A stretch of 7,563 bases of DNA, from assembly GCA_020444765.1 (NCBI GenBank), contig JAGRHW010000166.1:1-7563 (forward strand), given 5' to 3'. Each line of letters begins with the position of its first letter. The stretch's first letter is position 1. The notes under the pieces were generated by a model. The model did no database searches, was not told the origin of the DNA, and was given only the letters and a program-made list of their open reading frames with translations. Source of the stretch: Gammaproteobacteria bacterium (GTDB lineage Bacteria; Pseudomonadota; Gammaproteobacteria; Granulosicoccales; Granulosicoccaceae). Position numbers and translations under genes: made by a program. Positions 6,189 to 7,563 of this stretch are shown here, piece by piece.

Positions 6189-7031
6189 TCAGACGCTGCG
6201 CAGAATCCTGTCCAGCAGACTGGTCGGCAGGATTCGCTTCAATCCGCTGAACAGATAGGTCGGTACGGTGACCGGATAGCGGGCTTTGGGGTGTGCCGAT
6301 TCCAGCGCCAGAATGACCCGTTTCAGCACATGCTCCGGACCCAGCGTGAATCTCGAAGCAGGAGCCGGATTTTCCAGCCGCGACAAGACCGCCTGGTAAT
6401 GTTGCCGGTGCACGCTGTTGGCATGATCGTCGGCGGCGAGAAAGACCTTGAGCGAATTCGCCCGGAAACGGCTTTCGATCGGCCCCGGCTGGATCAGCGA
6501 GACAAAGATATCGGTGCCCTGCAGCTCCAGTCGCAAGGTGTCGCTGAAGCCTTCGATAGCGAACTTGCTGGCGTTGTAAGCGCCGCGATAGGGCATGGCG
6601 GCTAAGCCCAGTACGGAACTGTTCTGGATGATCCGTTCAAAACCCTGGCGGCGCATGACCGGCAGCAACAGGTTGGTCAGTTCGATCCAGCCGAAAACAT
6701 TGGTCTCGAACTGCCGGCGTATGGCTTCGCGCGACAGATCCTCCACCGCGCCGGCCTGGCCGAAACCGCCGTTGTTGAACAAGCCGTAAAGTTCGCCGCC
6801 GGTTTTATCCAGCACCGACTCGACCGCTTGCTGTATGCTGTGCGGATCGGCGAGGTCGAGCTGAACGGTTTCATGACCGCGTGCCTGCAGCTTTTGCACA
6901 TCGGCGGCCTGGCGGGCGCTGGCCAGAACCCGGTAACCGCGTTGCTTGAGTCCGTCGGCAACGCACAGGCCGATGCCGCTTGAACATCCTGTAATCAGGA
7001 TCGCGCGCGATTTTCTGCTTTCTGCTGTCAT
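6189..7031 (-). CDS. YbbO-like short-chain dehydrogenase/reductase
   Basis: A 280-residue classical SDR oxidoreductase with a Rossmann fold. It resembles E. coli YbbO, described as an NADP-dependent aldehyde reductase, in ITGCSSGIGL, the LYGLFNN region, RFTLGPE and a basic KARYPVT segment near the end. The cofactor loop TGCSSGIG is at 14-21. The structural NNAG motif reads NNGG at 86-89. The catalytic set is Asn111, Ser139, Tyr152 and Lys156 (YNASK), followed by PGPI at 182-185. Arg40 after the second strand (LASAR) favours NADP(H) over NAD(H). The C-terminal part has a hydrophobic, basic end (YLFSGLKRILPTSLLDRIL), also seen in YbbO, which may be a substrate lid or touch membrane. ATG at 7031 is preceded by GGGA five bases upstream. 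The gene is divergent from moxR and is followed by the flavodoxin gene. The physiological substrate cannot be read from the sequence. Confidence 0.88.
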   Translation of the reverse strand: MTAESRKSRAILITGCSSGIGLCVADGLKQRGYRVLASARQAADVQKLQARGHETVQLDLADPHSIQQAVESVLDKTGGELYGLFNNGGFGQAGAVEDLSREAIRRQFETNVFGWIELTNLLLPVMRRQGFERIIQNSSVLGLAAMPYRGAYNASKFAIEGFSDTLRLELQGTDIFVSLIQPGPIESRFRANSLKVFLAADDHANSVHRQHYQAVLSRLENPAPASRFTLGPEHVLKRVILALESAHPKARYPVTVPTYLFSGLKRILPTSLLDRILRSV

Positions 7032-7075
7032 AAAAATCCCAGGGCATGAGTACGGGCGGTTTAACGGCTCGAAAC

Positions 7076-7104
7076 TTGAAAAGACCTTGAGCCAGACCTA
7101 ATGT
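7076..7104 (+). promoter_or_regulatory. Possible promoter of the moxR-like gene in the divergent intergenic region
   Basis: TTGAAA (7076-7081) and TAATGT (7099-7104) are separated by 17 bases, with the ATG 46 bases further on. The -35 is good (five of six) and the -10 poor (three of six). The 119-base region 7032-7150 must hold promoters for both the SDR and moxR; no convincing element was found for the SDR side. Confidence 0.25.
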
Positions 7105-7150
7105 TAACGTTTTTCGACAAATTGCTGTCATTTTCTGGAAATAACACGAT

Positions 7151-7563
7151 ATGAGTACTTTTAGCGCGGTCGACCGGCTTCGCCAATCGTTACGGGAACG
7201 TATTCTGGGCCAGGAAGCGCTGATCGATCGCATGATGATCGCCTTGCTGGCCGACGGCCATTTGCTGGTCGAAGGCGCCCCGGGGCTGGCCAAGACGCGG
7301 GCGATTCGCGAGATGGCGCGGATGATCGAGGGCTCGTTTCAGCGCATCCAGTTTACTCCCGATCTGTTACCGGCGGATATCACCGGCACTGAAATCTACC
7401 GCCCCGAAGACGGCAGTTTCCGGTTTCAGGAAGGGCCGCTGTTCAACAACCTGGTTCTGGCCGATGAAATCAACCGCGCGCCGGCCAAGGTGCAATCGGC
7501 ATTGCTCGAAGCCATGGCCGAGCGGCAGATCACGGTCGGCCACAAAACCTATCCGCTCGGTTC
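7151..7563 (+). CDS. MoxR-type AAA+ ATPase, N-terminal part
   Basis: The first 137 codons are present and the gene continues past the right edge. MoxR ATPases are AAA+ chaperone-like proteins that usually act with VWA-domain proteins in maturing enzyme complexes or in envelope and stress responses; the target here is unknown. The sequence shows the family signature: ILGQEALIDRMMIALL (18-33), Walker A EGAPGLAKT (41-49) with Lys48, RIQFTPDLLPADITG (65-79), FQEGPLFNNLVLADEINRAP (92-111) with Walker B Asp105-Glu106, and SALLEAMAERQIT (116-128), which lies just before the segment leading to sensor 1. The usual MoxR GxxGxAKT pattern, with Leu-Ala-Lys-Thr, is intact. ATG 7151 is well fixed: an in-frame TAA lies three codons upstream (7142-7144) and GGAA at 7137-7140 may be the ribosome site, with a rather long ten-base spacing. 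A DUF58/VWA gene is commonly found downstream in this family, but lies outside the window if present. Confidence 0.93.
   Translation, partial: MSTFSAVDRLRQSLRERILGQEALIDRMMIALLADGHLLVEGAPGLAKTRAIREMARMIEGSFQRIQFTPDLLPADITGTEIYRPEDGSFRFQEGPLFNNLVLADEINRAPAKVQSALLEAMAERQITVGHKTYPLG

Noticed and set aside
6166..6195. Two adjacent 15-base near-copies (AAGCCC..TCAGA) across the SDR stop codon
   Set aside because: Only 11 of 15 bases match and there are just two copies; probably chance or a trivial slippage remnant.

Overview
The window reads as an ordinary, densely coding stretch of chromosome from a gammaproteobacterium. GC content is moderately high, in the high fifties by eye. The assignment rests on the company of RapA, MioC-type flavodoxin, AvtA and an ExoIII of the XthA type, all resembling the Enterobacteria/Pseudomonas-type proteins. 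I cannot name a genus. There are no transposases, integrases, phage genes, CRISPR repeats, tRNAs or rRNAs.

Layout. Seven genes lie on the minus strand, transcribed leftward from about 7031 to 1: a YbbO-like short-chain dehydrogenase/reductase (6189-7031), a MioC-like flavodoxin (5665-6120), valine-pyruvate transaminase avtA (4290-5558), a GNAT acetyltransferase (3838-4293), the RNA polymerase recycling ATPase rapA (930-3725), exodeoxyribonuclease III (72-887), and the first 25 codons of a YcaQ-like winged-helix protein (1-75). A MoxR-type AAA+ ATPase is transcribed divergently from 7151 and runs off the right edge. No gap between genes exceeds 120 bases.

Probable transcription units. avtA and the GNAT gene share a 4-base ATGA overlap, and avtA has a good sigma70-like promoter 25 bases ahead of its start, so they form a coupled pair. 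rapA follows after 112 bases that hold an 11-bp stem-loop. xth follows rapA after 42 bases, and the YcaQ-like gene overlaps xth by 4 bases (GTGA). The rapA, xth and ycaQ-like genes therefore look like a transcription-recycling and DNA-repair block. ExoIII cuts the abasic sites that a YcaQ-type glycosylase would leave, so the xth/ycaQ pairing makes functional sense. The SDR and flavodoxin genes sit upstream with no strong evidence that they are cotranscribed with avtA.

No new biological system stands out. The points most worth checking are the compact RapA, which lacks a block found in E. coli RapA, the hairpin in the rapA leader, and the tightly coupled avtA/GNAT and xth/ycaQ-like pairs.
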